64,000 nucleotides of DNA. Origin: Deltaproteobacteria bacterium Ga0077550 (lineage in GTDB: Bacteria > Myxococcota_A > Polyangia > Nannocystales > Nannocystaceae). Where the stretch lies: positions 62,001 to 126,000 of the forward strand of contig LNFB01000146.1 of assembly GCA_001464385.1 (NCBI GenBank), in the 5' to 3' direction. Each line of letters opens with the position of its first letter. The first letter of the stretch is position 1. This document shows positions 46,918 to 55,909 of this stretch, in pieces. The translations under genes were made by a program, and so were the position numbers. A model generated the notes under the pieces. It saw nothing but the letters and a program-made list of their open reading frames with translations, had not been told where the DNA came from and did not search any database.

Positions 46918-48923
46918 TGCGCCGCACGCTCGTCGAGGACGCGCATCGCGACGGCGAGGGCCTGCTCGGCGCGCCGCGCAGCCTCGCGCCGCGCCGCGAG
47001 ATCCGACTCGGCTGCGCGCAGGGTGGTGCGGGTCTGCTCGAGGTCCGTCGCCGTGGCGTGGAGCGCCGCGCTCTCGCGATCGAGGGACGCCTTCGTCGCG
47101 TCGCGCTCCTGCGTGAGCCGCTCGGCGGTGCTGGTCGCCTCCGCGCGGAGCTCCGCGATCTGCCGCTGCATGCGCTCGCGCTCTGCGGTCGCCGCCTCTT
47201 CGGCCTCGGTGATCTGCGCGCGCAGGCTCTCGACGTCCGCGCGCGCGGCCGCGACGGCCTCTTCGCCCTCGGCGCGGACCTTGTCGACCTCGGCGCGGCG
47301 CTGGCCCTCGGCGAACTCGAGCTCGGCCTGTTGTTCCTCGCCGAGCGCCTTCAGGGCGGCGGCCTTGTCGGCGTCGGCGAGCTCGCGGGCCTCGGCGAGG
47401 GCGGAGGCGCGGTCCTCCTCGCCCTCGCGGCGGACCCGCTCGATCTCGCGGCGCAGGCCAGCGGCCTCCTCCTCGAGCTTCGTGACGGCGTCGGCCAGGT
47501 CGGCGCCACGGGCCCGCGCCTGCTCGAGGGCGGCGTTGGACTCGGTGAGCCGCATCGTGGTCGCGCCGAACTCGCGCTCGAGGCCCTCGGCCCGCGCGCG
47601 TTGTTCGGCCTGCTCGCGCTGGCTCGACTCGAGGCTCGCCTGCAGCGCGGCGAGGTCGGACTGGTGCTTCTGCTCCGCGGTCGCGGCGGTGGCCTGGGCC
47701 GCGGCGAGCTGCTCCTCCCCGTCCTTGATCTTCTTCTGCGCGTGCTCGAGGCGGGCCTTCAGCCCCTCCTCGCGCTTGAGCACCGTGTTCTTGTCGCGGG
47801 TCGCCGCTTCGGCACGCTCGCGGGAGGTGATGATCTCCTCCTCGGCGCCGACCAGCTTCTCCTCGATGTCGCCGATCTGCGCGAGCAGCTCGCGGTTCTT
47901 GTGCTTGAGGTCGAGGGCGGCGCGGTCGCGGCTCTCGAGCTCCTCCTTGAGGCCGAGGATCTCGCGGTTCTTCGCGTTGAGCTGGGCCTTCAGCGAGATG
48001 ACCTCGCGCTGCGCTCGGAACTCGCCGGGGCCGGTCGTCGCCGCATCTTCGTCGGCGGCGCCCTCGGTGCCCTGCGTCTCGGCGGACGCGACCACCCTGG
48101 ACGCGCGACGCGGGGGCGCGGGCGCGGGTTCGGGCTCGGGTTCGGGTTCGGGTTCGGTGTCGATCGACAGGCTGGCCCCCGACTCGGAGGTGGCGGGGGC
48201 TTCGACCTCCGCGGCGGGCTCTGGCGTCGGCTCGGGCTCGGGCGTTGGTTCCGTTTCCGTTTCCGTTTCCGTTTCCGTTTCCGTTTCCGTTTCCGTTTCC
48301 GGCTCCGGCTCCGCCTCCAGCGTCAGCGCGTCGAAGGCGGCGTCCGTCTCGGCGCCGAGGCCGACATCCTGTGGCGGGGGCACCGGCGAGTGGGGCCCCG
48401 TCTCCTGCGACATGGCATCGAACTCGGCGTCGAACTCGCGCATCTCGAGGACGTCGCGGGCAGGGCGGCCCTTGGCCTCGTCGTCGACATCGTCGATGTC
48501 GACGTCGAGGCTGCCCTCGTCGGGCTCGCCGCCCGCGGTCGGGGTGCCCTCCGGCAGGTCGATGAGACCGCGGAGAATCTGGATGAGCTGGCCGTCGGCG
48601 AACGGCAGCTTGATGTACTCGTCGGCGTGGGTCTTCAGGTTGCGGTGCTGGTTGAAGACGTCATCGGAGACGCCGGACGCGTACATCACCAGGGGGATGT
48701 ACTTGGTCTCGTCGTTGCGGCGCAGCTTGTTGCACACCGAGAAGCCGGAGACGTTGGGGAGCTCGACGCGCAGGAAGATGATGTCCGGGGTCGCCGTGCG
48801 CGCGAGGCTCATCGCCTCGTTGGCGTCCTGGGTCGCGGTGAACTCGAACCCGTGGGGGCGCAGCGTGGCCTGGATCGAGCGTGCGGCTTCCGGATCTGCA
48901 TCGATGATGAGCGCAGAGAACAC
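46914..48923 (-). CDS. FrzS/AglZ-like pseudo-receiver coiled-coil protein
   Basis: 669 residues from a GTG at 48923. Residues 1-120 have the receiver fold (ALIIDADPEAA, then IIFLRVELPNVSGFSV), but the phospho-acceptor Asp is Arg52. The usual Thr position is Ala and the usual Lys position Leu, so phosphorylation is not expected. An acidic linker with a Glu-Thr repeat (about 209-225) leads to a very long coiled coil (about 315-669). This is the architecture of Myxococcus FrzS and AglZ, motility proteins with non-canonical receivers. Motility is an inference; a general scaffold is also possible. Its stop overlaps the hflX start as GTGA. Confidence 0.85.
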   Translation of the reverse strand: MFSALIIDADPEAARSIQATLRPHGFEFTATQDANEAMSLARTATPDIIFLRVELPNVSGFSVCNKLRRNDETKYIPLVMYASGVSDDVFNQHRNLKTHADEYIKLPFADGQLIQILRGLIDLPEGTPTAGGEPDEGSLDVDIDDVDDEAKGRPARDVLEMREFDAEFDAMSQETGPHSPVPPPQDVGLGAETDAAFDALTLEAEPEPETETETETETETETETEPTPEPEPTPEPAAEVEAPATSESGASLSIDTEPEPEPEPEPAPAPPRRASRVVASAETQGTEGAADEDAATTGPGEFRAQREVISLKAQLNAKNREILGLKEELESRDRAALDLKHKNRELLAQIGDIEEKLVGAEEEIITSRERAEAATRDKNTVLKREEGLKARLEHAQKKIKDGEEQLAAAQATAATAEQKHQSDLAALQASLESSQREQAEQRARAEGLEREFGATTMRLTESNAALEQARARGADLADAVTKLEEEAAGLRREIERVRREGEEDRASALAEARELADADKAAALKALGEEQQAELEFAEGQRRAEVDKVRAEGEEAVAAARADVESLRAQITEAEEAATAERERMQRQIAELRAEATSTAERLTQERDATKASLDRESAALHATATDLEQTRTTLRAAESDLAARREAARRAEQALAVAMRVLDERAAQ
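48251..48300 (-). repeat. Eight-copy perfect hexanucleotide array coding Glu-Thr
   Basis: On the plus strand CCGTTT repeats eight times without change, followed by CC. It reads as GAA-ACG (Glu-Thr) in the minus-strand coiled-coil gene. The GAA codons stand out in a gene that otherwise prefers GAG, so the array has expanded by slippage. Changes keep the frame and alter linker length. Confidence 0.9.
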
Positions 48924-49021
48924 GACCGGAGAGTAGCGTTTCGCCTGGAGTGAGACCAGGCCCGCATCCGAACGCGGCGAAGCAGCCGAACGGGCGGTCC
49001 GGACCGGGCGTGCGGGCGGGC

Positions 49022-49909
49022 TTAGGGCGCGCCCTCGACCCGGTAGTCGAGCTTCTGATCGACGAGCTCCAGCAGCACCGAGTAGTCCCGCTCGCGCTCG
49101 GCTCCCTCGAGCACGAACATGTGCGACACGCCCGCAAGCTCGAAGTGGACGGCCGGCTCGTCCCCGGATGTCCGGCCGAGGAGGAACTGCCGGCCGCGGA
49201 ACTCGACCGGGGTGCCGCTCGGGCGGAGGCCCGCGGGGGCCTGCTGGTCGATGACGTGCTGGCCCGTGGGGAGCCCGTCGCGGACGATCTCGTAGCGCAG
49301 ACGCGCGCCGGGGACATGTGCATGCGACGGATGGGCCGCTCCCGGCACGTCTGCGCGGACGAGCTGGAGCTCCCCGAGCTTGCTCGCGCCGAGACCGGTG
49401 GCCGTGATCGGGGGCAGGCTCGCGCCGGGCCGCGGGGCGGCGTCGGGGCCCCCATCGGCGACGGCGTGGACGCGCGTGAGCGCGGAGCCGAGGCCGCCCG
49501 GCATCGAGTGCGCCGGCGTGAACCCCTCGCGGGCGACGAAGAACAGCCCCACCGCGACGGCGCCGGCGGGGACCATGATCATCGCGCCACGGCCGGCGTC
49601 GGCGATCGCCGAGCCGAGCCGCGCCCACCACCTCGGCCGGGGGGGCGCCACGACGATGGACTCGCGATCGACCTCGTCGAGCTCGGCGAGGATCCGCGTG
49701 CGGAGCGACGCGGGGGCCACCTCGCGCTTCACCGCGCGGAGCGTCGCGCGAACCCACTGCTGCTCGGAGATCGCCGAGCGACACGGCCGACAACACTCGA
49801 CATGGGCCGCAACCCGCTCCTGCTCCGCCGACGCCAGCTCGCCGTCGACGTACGGCTGCAACAGGGCGGCGGTGTCAGCACACTCCGAGCGGATATCCTG
49901 CAGACTCAT
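49022..49909 (-). CDS. Anti-sigma factor with a zinc-binding (ZAS/HC2) domain
   Basis: 295 residues. The N-terminal zinc finger contains LLQPYVDGEL and HVECCRPC (HxxxCxxC, about 37-44). A membrane segment lies at about 115-135 (MIMVPAGAVAVGLFFVA), followed by an extracytoplasmic domain of about 150 residues rich in beta-strands. It would hold the ECF sigma factor of the preceding gene at the membrane until a signal arrives. It starts in an ATGA overlap with the sigma factor gene. Confidence 0.9.
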   Translation of the reverse strand: MSLQDIRSECADTAALLQPYVDGELASAEQERVAAHVECCRPCRSAISEQQWVRATLRAVKREVAPASLRTRILAELDEVDRESIVVAPPRPRWWARLGSAIADAGRGAMIMVPAGAVAVGLFFVAREGFTPAHSMPGGLGSALTRVHAVADGGPDAAPRPGASLPPITATGLGASKLGELQLVRADVPGAAHPSHAHVPGARLRYEIVRDGLPTGQHVIDQQAPAGLRPSGTPVEFRGRQFLLGRTSGDEPAVHFELAGVSHMFVLEGAERERDYSVLLELVDQKLDYRVEGAP

Positions 49910-50547
49910 GCGCGGCCTCGCATCCGATAGTCTTGGAGATGGACGGTGTTGCCACCGGTTTGTTCGCCGGCCGCGACCAACGGCTCGGTGAGCCCGAGCT
50001 CCACCGCGTGATCGTGCAGCAGCTTGTGGAGCAGTCGGCGGCCACGGAAGATGCGGCTCATCACGGTGCCGATCGGGCAGTCCATGATCTCGGCGATCTC
50101 CTTGTACGCCAGGCCCTCGAGGTCCGCGAGGATCACCGCCATGCGGTAGTCCTCGGGCACCGACTCGAGCGCCGTCATGATCCGCTCGCGGGTGATGCGG
50201 GCCGAGAGCGCGACCTCGGGGGAGGGCATGCCGCTGGTCGGGTGCCCGACCGCCGCCTCGGCACCGAGCGCGGGCAGCTGCGCCTCGAGATCCGCGTTCG
50301 CGTGCCGCGTCCGGTTGGCGCGGTGGTAGCGGTTGATGAACGTGTTGCGCAGGATCGTGAAAAGCCACGCGCGGATCGAGGTCCCGCTCTTGAAGGTGTG
50401 CCAGAAGCGGTAGGCACGGACGTAGGCATCCTGGACGAGATCCTCGGCCTCGGCCGAGTTCCGCGTCAAGCGCAGGGCAGCACCATACAGCGCGTCGATC
50501 TGGGGGAGCGCGGTCGCCTCGAACTCGTGCCGGGCAGTGACTTCCAT
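49906..50547 (-). CDS. ECF-type RNA polymerase sigma factor
   Basis: 213 residues. Region 2 includes DLVQDAYVRAYRFWHTF and RAWLFTILRNTFINRY. Region 4 includes VPEDYRMAVILADLEGLAYK and EIAEIMDCPIGTVMSRIFRG. There is no sigma 1.1 or region 3, as in group 4 sigma factors. The partner anti-sigma factor overlaps its stop. The linker (about 90-125) is long. The regulon is unknown. Confidence 0.93.
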   Translation of the reverse strand: MEVTARHEFEATALPQIDALYGAALRLTRNSAEAEDLVQDAYVRAYRFWHTFKSGTSIRAWLFTILRNTFINRYHRANRTRHANADLEAQLPALGAEAAVGHPTSGMPSPEVALSARITRERIMTALESVPEDYRMAVILADLEGLAYKEIAEIMDCPIGTVMSRIFRGRRLLHKLLHDHAVELGLTEPLVAAGEQTGGNTVHLQDYRMRGRA

Positions 50548-50722
50548 CGTTCGACCCGCCCGGACCCGGGCGGCTGTGGCATTATTCCCGACCGCCGCAG
50601 CCGACGCCCGGGAGTGTGCCACAAGTCTCTGGAATCGTGGGGCATATCCCGCGTGATTCGGCGCCGGAGCGCCCCCCGCGCGGACGAATTCGCCGGCCTC
50701 GGCGCGGCTATGCTCCGCCCTC

Positions 50723-52143
50723 GTGAACGCGGCCGCTCCCGAATACAACAGCCCCCTGTCGACCCGCTACGCGACGCGGGCCATGGTCGCGAACTTCGAC
50801 GACCGTCGCCGGTACGAGTTGTGGCGCGAGCTCTGGATCGCCCTCGCGACCGCGCAACGCGATCTCGGGCTCTCGATCACCGATGAACAGATCGCGGCCA
50901 TGCACGCCCATCGCACGGACATCGATCTCGCGCGGGTCGCCGAGCTCGAGGCGAAGACCCGCCACGACGTGATGGCCCACGTGCACCACTTCGGCGAGCT
51001 GGTCGGCCCCGGAGCGGAGAAGATCATCCACCTCGGCGCGACGAGCTGCTTCGTCGCCGACAACGCCGAGTTGATCATGATGCGCGACGGCCTCGAGCTG
51101 CTGATGGATCGCCTGTGGGCGGCGCTCGACGGGCTGCGCCGCTTCGCCATCGCGCACCGCTCGCTGCCCACGCTCGCGTTCACGCACTTCCAGCCCGCGC
51201 AGCTCACCACCGTGGGCAAGCGCGCGGTGCTGTGGGCTCAGGATCTCGCCTACGACCTCGAGGGGCTCGCCGCGCTGCGCGAGCGTCTGCCGTTCCGCGG
51301 CGCCAAGGGCACGACCGGCACCCAGGCGTCGTTCTTGAGCCTGTTCGACGGCGATCACACCAAGGTCCGCGAGCTCGATCGCCGCGTCGCGGAGTCGATG
51401 GGCTTCACGCGCTCGGTGCCCGTCACGGGGCAGACGTATCCGCGAAAGATCGACACCTGGGTGGTGACCGCGCTCGCGGACGTGTGCGCGTCGGCGGCCA
51501 AGTTCGCCTCGGACCTGCGCCTGCTGGCGCACGAGCGCGAGATCGACGAGCCGTTCGGGACCGACCAGGTCGGCTCCAGCGCGATGGCCTACAAGCGCAA
51601 CCCGATGCGGTCGGAGCGGATCTGCAGCCTGGCCCGCTTCGTCCACTCGCTGGCGGCGAGCCCGTTGCAGACGCACGCGAACCAGTGGTTCGAGCGCACG
51701 CTCGACGACAGCGCCAACCGCAGGCTCGTGATCACCGAGGCCTTCCTCGCCACCGACGCAGTGCTCAATCTGGTCGTCGACGTCGTCTCCGGCATGGTCG
51801 TCCACCCCGCTGTGATCCGGGCGAACATGCTCGACGAACTCGCGTTCATGGCGACCGAGGAGGTGTTGATGACCGGCGTGAAGGCCGGGCACAGCCGGCA
51901 GGAGCTGCACGAGCGCGTCCGCAAGCACAGCCACGCGGCCGCCGCCCGCATGAAGGCGGAGGGGGTCGCCAACGATCTGCTGGAGCGGATGCGCGGCGAC
52001 GATCTGCTCGCGGCCTTCGTGCCGACCGGGGCGATCGACCCGAGCCGGAACAGGTCGACGATTTCCTCGCCGAGGTGCTCGATCCCCTGCTCGCCGCCCA
52101 CGCGCGCCGCGCCGGTCGCTTCGCGTCGTCCGTCGGCGTCTGA
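50723..52143 (+). CDS. purB: Adenylosuccinate lyase, frame broken near its 3' end in this sequence
   Basis: The family product is about 473 residues and converts adenylosuccinate to AMP and SAICAR to AICAR in purine synthesis. Landmarks are THFQPAQLTTVGKRA, RGAKGTTGTQASFL and the signature SSAMAYKRNPMRSER. After GAIDP at 52037-52041 the frame yields unrelated Arg/Ser-rich sequence to 52510 and would overlap the next gene. The neighbouring frame continues EPEQVDDFLAEVLDPLL to a stop at 52141-52143, the expected C-terminus. One missing C in the CCC at 52039-52041 would join them. It is probably a sequencing or assembly error, but a real lesion cannot be excluded. Confidence 0.9.
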
Positions 52144-52244
52144 GCCCCGCGGCGGGGTCGCGCGGGCGGCCCAGGACGGGGATACAGCGCCCCGTCGACC
52201 GGTCGATTCCCCGACCGTCCGCGCGGCCTCGCGCGGCGGCTCCC

Positions 52245-53267
52245 ATGGCACGATCGATCGCCCTGCTGTGCTGTCTCTCCGCCGCGACGGCGGCCTGTTT
52301 CCCCGCGCCGAAGGCCGACGGCGACGCCGTGGTCGGGACCACCGGCATCGAGGCGGTCGGCTCGGACGACGCGCCGTATACGACCGGCGCGGTGTCCGAC
52401 GGCGACACGACGGTCGCGATCGACGTGACCACGGGGGAGGCTGCGTCGACCTCGACGACGACGTCGGTCGGGGACACCTCGGCGGGGGAGAGCACGGGCG
52501 ACTCGGGTGAGCCCGACGAGCTGCCCCCCGGCTACCCGACCGATCAACCCTTCGGCGACGACATCCGCGAGCTCGATCTCGTCGGGCGCTGGACGATGCC
52601 GTGGGAGCCCGCCGGCCAAGCCCACGTCGAGTGGGTGATCGCGGACGACGGTGGCTTCGAGTGGTTCGAGCGCACCGCCGCGTGCGAGCTCGTCGGGCAG
52701 GGCAGTGGCCACCTCTGGGTCGAGGGCACGCAGCTCGCGTTCGCCGTCGACGTCTGGGACAAGCCAGCGCCGTGGGACACCGCCGCGGCGACGGGGGTCG
52801 AGTTCGCGGCGCCGTGGCGCATGCGGATCGGCTACACACCGATGGGCGGCTACCTCGGCCTGGCCGCGCCGCGCGACCTCGTCGCGATCGCGCCGTGGCA
52901 GGGTCACGGTTACTCGCGGCTCGACGCGACGATGGGCCCCACGGGCTCGTGGGCCGGTGAGAGCGAGCTGTGGGCCACACCGCCCGACGAGGCGCTCCCG
53001 GTGCTGGTGGTGCGCGATCGCTTCGACGCGCAGGTCCCCGAGACCTCGACGGCGTTGCTCGTCCATGGACGCACGTGGTGGTGGCCCGACGGGCCCAGCG
53101 AGGACGCGGCGGAGCAGGTGAACGGCCCGTGGTCCGACGAGACCCCGGGGAACCTCGCGGGGGCCGCGACGATCGCCGGGGTCCTGCACGCCTACGACGC
53201 GCTCGGGCTCATCAGCTTCGCCGCCGATCGCAGCTTCAAGCTCGGCGCGCCGCCCCCGTGTCCGTGA
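52245..53267 (+). CDS. Stalked lipoprotein of unknown function
   Basis: 340 residues. The signal ends SAATAAC (Cys18), followed by an Asp/Thr/Ser/Glu stalk to about 95. The mature domain is Trp-rich and beta-like, with DLVGRWTMPWEP at its start and WWWPDG late, resembling extracellular proteins that compare with lipocalin-type folds only by strand pattern. I recognise no family. It ends 8 bases from the convergent btuD-like gene; a short inverted repeat covers both stop codons. Confidence 0.75.
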   Translation: MARSIALLCCLSAATAACFPAPKADGDAVVGTTGIEAVGSDDAPYTTGAVSDGDTTVAIDVTTGEAASTSTTTSVGDTSAGESTGDSGEPDELPPGYPTDQPFGDDIRELDLVGRWTMPWEPAGQAHVEWVIADDGGFEWFERTAACELVGQGSGHLWVEGTQLAFAVDVWDKPAPWDTAAATGVEFAAPWRMRIGYTPMGGYLGLAAPRDLVAIAPWQGHGYSRLDATMGPTGSWAGESELWATPPDEALPVLVVRDRFDAQVPETSTALLVHGRTWWWPDGPSEDAAEQVNGPWSDETPGNLAGAATIAGVLHAYDALGLISFAADRSFKLGAPPPCP

Positions 53268-53274
53268 CCGCGGA

Positions 53275-54039
53275 TCACGGCGCGTCGAAGACCATGCGGC
53301 GGCCCCACTGGGCGCGGACGTCGAACAGCTCGCCCATGATCTCGGGTACGAGCAGCTCGGCGGCGGTCCCGACGACGGTGCGCGCACCGACGCAGACCAC
53401 CCGATCGGCCCAGCGCTGCGCGAGGTCGAGGTCGTGCGTCGCGAACACGATCGCGCTGCCGTCGGCCGCCAGCGCATCGCAGCACCGCATCACCCGCATC
53501 GCGTGACCCACGTCGAGGGCCGCGGTCGGTTCGTCGAGCAAGAGGATGCGCGCGTCGCTGGCGAGCATGCGCGCCAGCATCACGCGCTGACGCTCGCCGC
53601 CGCTGAGCGACGACCACGGGCGATGCGCGAGCGTCTCGGCGCCGACCTGCACCAGCGCTGCATTGGTCGCGAGGCGGTCCGCCTCGCCGAGTCGCGCGAG
53701 CGCGCCGAGGTGTGGCGTCCGACCGAGCGCGACGATCTCGTGCGCGGGGACGTCGGACCACGGCTCGGCGCGCTGGGGGAGCCAGGCGATCTGGCGCGCG
53801 CGTGCCCGCGGTTCCCACCGCGCGATCGGCCGATCCGCGAGCCACACCCCGCCCTCGGTCGGCGTCACGAGGCCGGTGAGCGCGCGCAGCAGCGTGGTCT
53901 TGCCGGCGCCGCTGGGCCCGAGGACCGCGATACGATCGCCCGCGCGGATCTCGAGGTCGAGGCCGCGGACCAACCACCGCGGCGCCGCGCCCCCGGGCAC
54001 GCTCAGACCGCAGCCGCGGGCCTCGAGCATCGGGCTCAC
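53275..54039 (-). CDS. btuD: ABC transporter ATPase of a cobalamin/iron-chelate importer, BtuD-like
   Basis: 254 residues from a GTG that overlaps the permease stop (GTGA). Complete ABC ATPase motifs: Walker A GPSGAGKTT, Q-loop in WLPQRAEPW, signature LSGGERQRVMLARML, Walker B ILLLDEPTAALD and switch His in ATHDLD. It belongs to the FepC/BtuD/FhuC group. The B12 riboswitch and TonB receptor upstream in the same operon point to cobalamin. It is the last gene of the operon. Confidence 0.9.
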   Translation of the reverse strand: MSPMLEARGCGLSVPGGAAPRWLVRGLDLEIRAGDRIAVLGPSGAGKTTLLRALTGLVTPTEGGVWLADRPIARWEPRARARQIAWLPQRAEPWSDVPAHEIVALGRTPHLGALARLGEADRLATNAALVQVGAETLAHRPWSSLSGGERQRVMLARMLASDARILLLDEPTAALDVGHAMRVMRCCDALAADGSAIVFATHDLDLAQRWADRVVCVGARTVVGTAAELLVPEIMGELFDVRAQWGRRMVFDAP

Positions 54040-55046
54040 GTCGGCCTCCGCGATCGCTGGCGCAGCAGGATCCACAGGAACGCCGGCGCGCCGATGAGGC
54101 TGGTGACGATGCCCGGGGGCAGCGCGACGGGGGCGATGCGGGTGAGGGTGTCGACGGCGAGCAGCGTCGACGCGCCGACGATCGCCGAGAGCGGCAGCAG
54201 CGAGCGATGGCCGCTCCCGAGCCGCCAGCGCACGACGTGGGGCACGACCAGGCCGAGGAACCCGAGCACGCCGGCGACCGCAGTGGCCCCACCAACGAGC
54301 AGCGCGACCGCGGTGACGGCACGTCGCTGGACGGCGCGCGGCGACACGCCGAGTGAGGCCGCGACGTCGTCGCCCAGGGCGAGCGCATCGAGGTCGCGGG
54401 CGAGCGCGACGGCCAGCGCCAGCCCGGCGCCGATCGGAGCGGTGGCCACCGCGAGGTGACCCCAGCTGCGGCCCTCGAAGCTGCCCATCAGCCAGCGCAG
54501 CACCTTGATGCCGAGCTCGTGGCGATCACCGGCGAGGGCGAGCACGCACGTCGTCGCGGCGCCGAAGGTCGCTCCGAGGGCGACGCCGGCCAGTAGAAGT
54601 GTCGTCGCGTCACCGGAGCGCGTCGCGAGCCCGAGCAGCACGCCGAGCGTCGCGCCGGCCCCGAGGGCGGCGAGGAGAGGCGTGACCCAGACGCCCGCAC
54701 GATCGAGGCCGAGGAAGATCCCGACCACGGCGACGAACGCCGCACCCAGCGAGATACCCAGCACGCTCGGATCGGCGAGGGGGTTGCGGAACAGGCCCTG
54801 GGTCACCGCGCCGCCGCCGGCGAGCGCGGCCCCGACCAACGCGACGACGAGCACCCGCGGGGCTCGCAGCAGCCACACCTGGGCGTCGATCAGATCGTCC
54901 GCACGGCTGCTGCCGACGAGTCCGCGACCGATCGCCGACAGTACCTGCGTCGCGTCGATGTCACCGGGCCCCACGAGCATCGCCGTGATCGCGAGCGCGG
55001 CGACGGCGAGGCCACCGCCGATCGCCCACCGTCGCGCACGGCTCAC
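54036..55046 (-). CDS. btuC: FecCD-type permease of a cobalamin importer, BtuC-like
   Basis: 336 residues from a GTG overlapping the binding-protein stop. About ten membrane segments with FecCD hallmarks: LLRAPRVLVVALVGAALAG, TQGLFRNPLADPSVLGIS, and VLGFLGLVVPHVVRWRLG. The family forms the homodimeric channel of BtuCD-type importers in the inner membrane. Confidence 0.92.
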   Translation of the reverse strand: MSRARRWAIGGGLAVAALAITAMLVGPGDIDATQVLSAIGRGLVGSSRADDLIDAQVWLLRAPRVLVVALVGAALAGGGAVTQGLFRNPLADPSVLGISLGAAFVAVVGIFLGLDRAGVWVTPLLAALGAGATLGVLLGLATRSGDATTLLLAGVALGATFGAATTCVLALAGDRHELGIKVLRWLMGSFEGRSWGHLAVATAPIGAGLALAVALARDLDALALGDDVAASLGVSPRAVQRRAVTAVALLVGGATAVAGVLGFLGLVVPHVVRWRLGSGHRSLLPLSAIVGASTLLAVDTLTRIAPVALPPGIVTSLIGAPAFLWILLRQRSRRPT

Positions 55047-55909
55047 GGCGCGCTCCCATCGGTGCCCCTGCGGCGCTCGCCGAGCTGGCGGACCATCTCG
55101 AGCGCCCCGAAGCCCACGCTGTATAGATGATGGGTCGGCATCGCGATGACGCCGCCCCGACGGCCCGCGCGCGTCGCTGCGATGCCCGGCTGTGCCGCGA
55201 ACTCCTGCTCGCGCGCGGTGCAGTCGTCGGTGCAGGAGATCACGATGTACTCGGGGTCCCACGCGACGAGGGACTCGAGGCCGATCGTGCGGTGACCCGC
55301 GATGCCGTGGGCGGCGGCGACGTCGACGAACCCCGCGGCCTCGGCCGCATCGGCGAAGATCGTCTTGCCGCCGGCGACCGAACCGTCCTCCCAGCTCACG
55401 ATGCCGGGCGCTCCGGCCGTGGCGAAGCGCTGGCGTAGCGCGTCGAGCTCGGCGTCGAAGGCGGCGATCCGGGCGGTGCCCGCCGCTTCGGCGCCGACGG
55501 CCCCGGCGAGCTCGCGGATGTGGCGGCGGACGTCGGCGAACCCGTCCCAGCCCTCGAGCCGCAGCGTGCGGACGCCCATCTGTTCGAGCAGGGCGCGGGT
55601 CTCGTCGGCGGTGAACTCGGCGATCACGACGAGGTCGGGGTTCTGCGCTGCGATCGCCTCGGCGCCCGTGGGGCGCGGCAACTCGGCGGGCCACAGCCCG
55701 ACCGCATCGCTGTAGCGCGGGTCGTCGGCCATCGGCGAGACCCCGACGACGCGGGGGCGGACGTCGGGACCGAGGTGCCAGAGCTCCTCGTCCGCGAACA
55801 CCACCTGCGAGACGATCCGCGCGCTGCCGGTGGCCGTGGGCTCCGGGGGCCGGCAGGCGACCGCGAGGCCGAGGACGACCGCGCACGCCATGGGACGTGC
55901 CGCGCTCAC
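55043..55909 (-). CDS. btuF: Cobalamin-binding periplasmic lipoprotein, BtuF-like
   Basis: 288 residues from a GTG that overlaps the previous stop. The signal ends LGLAVAC (lipobox). The TroA/BtuF-type two-lobed binding fold is indicated by NPDLVVIAEFTADETRALL, a long backbone helix, and WDPEYIVISCTDDC in the second lobe. It would deliver ligand to the BtuC-like permease. The ligand is inferred from the riboswitch. Confidence 0.86.
   Translation of the reverse strand: MSAARPMACAVVLGLAVACRPPEPTATGSARIVSQVVFADEELWHLGPDVRPRVVGVSPMADDPRYSDAVGLWPAELPRPTGAEAIAAQNPDLVVIAEFTADETRALLEQMGVRTLRLEGWDGFADVRRHIRELAGAVGAEAAGTARIAAFDAELDALRQRFATAGAPGIVSWEDGSVAGGKTIFADAAEAAGFVDVAAAHGIAGHRTIGLESLVAWDPEYIVISCTDDCTAREQEFAAQPGIAATRAGRRGGVIAMPTHHLYSVGFGALEMVRQLGERRRGTDGSAP

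Noticed and set aside
50723..52510. A 595-residue adenylosuccinate lyase with a novel C-terminal domain
   Set aside because: The extra sequence is Arg/Gly-rich, overlaps the next gene's signal peptide, and the family C-terminus is intact in the adjacent frame.
53262..53280. CCGTGA/TCACGG inverted repeat covering the stops of convergent genes
   Set aside because: Six-base stem without a T-tract; may be chance in stop-codon context.
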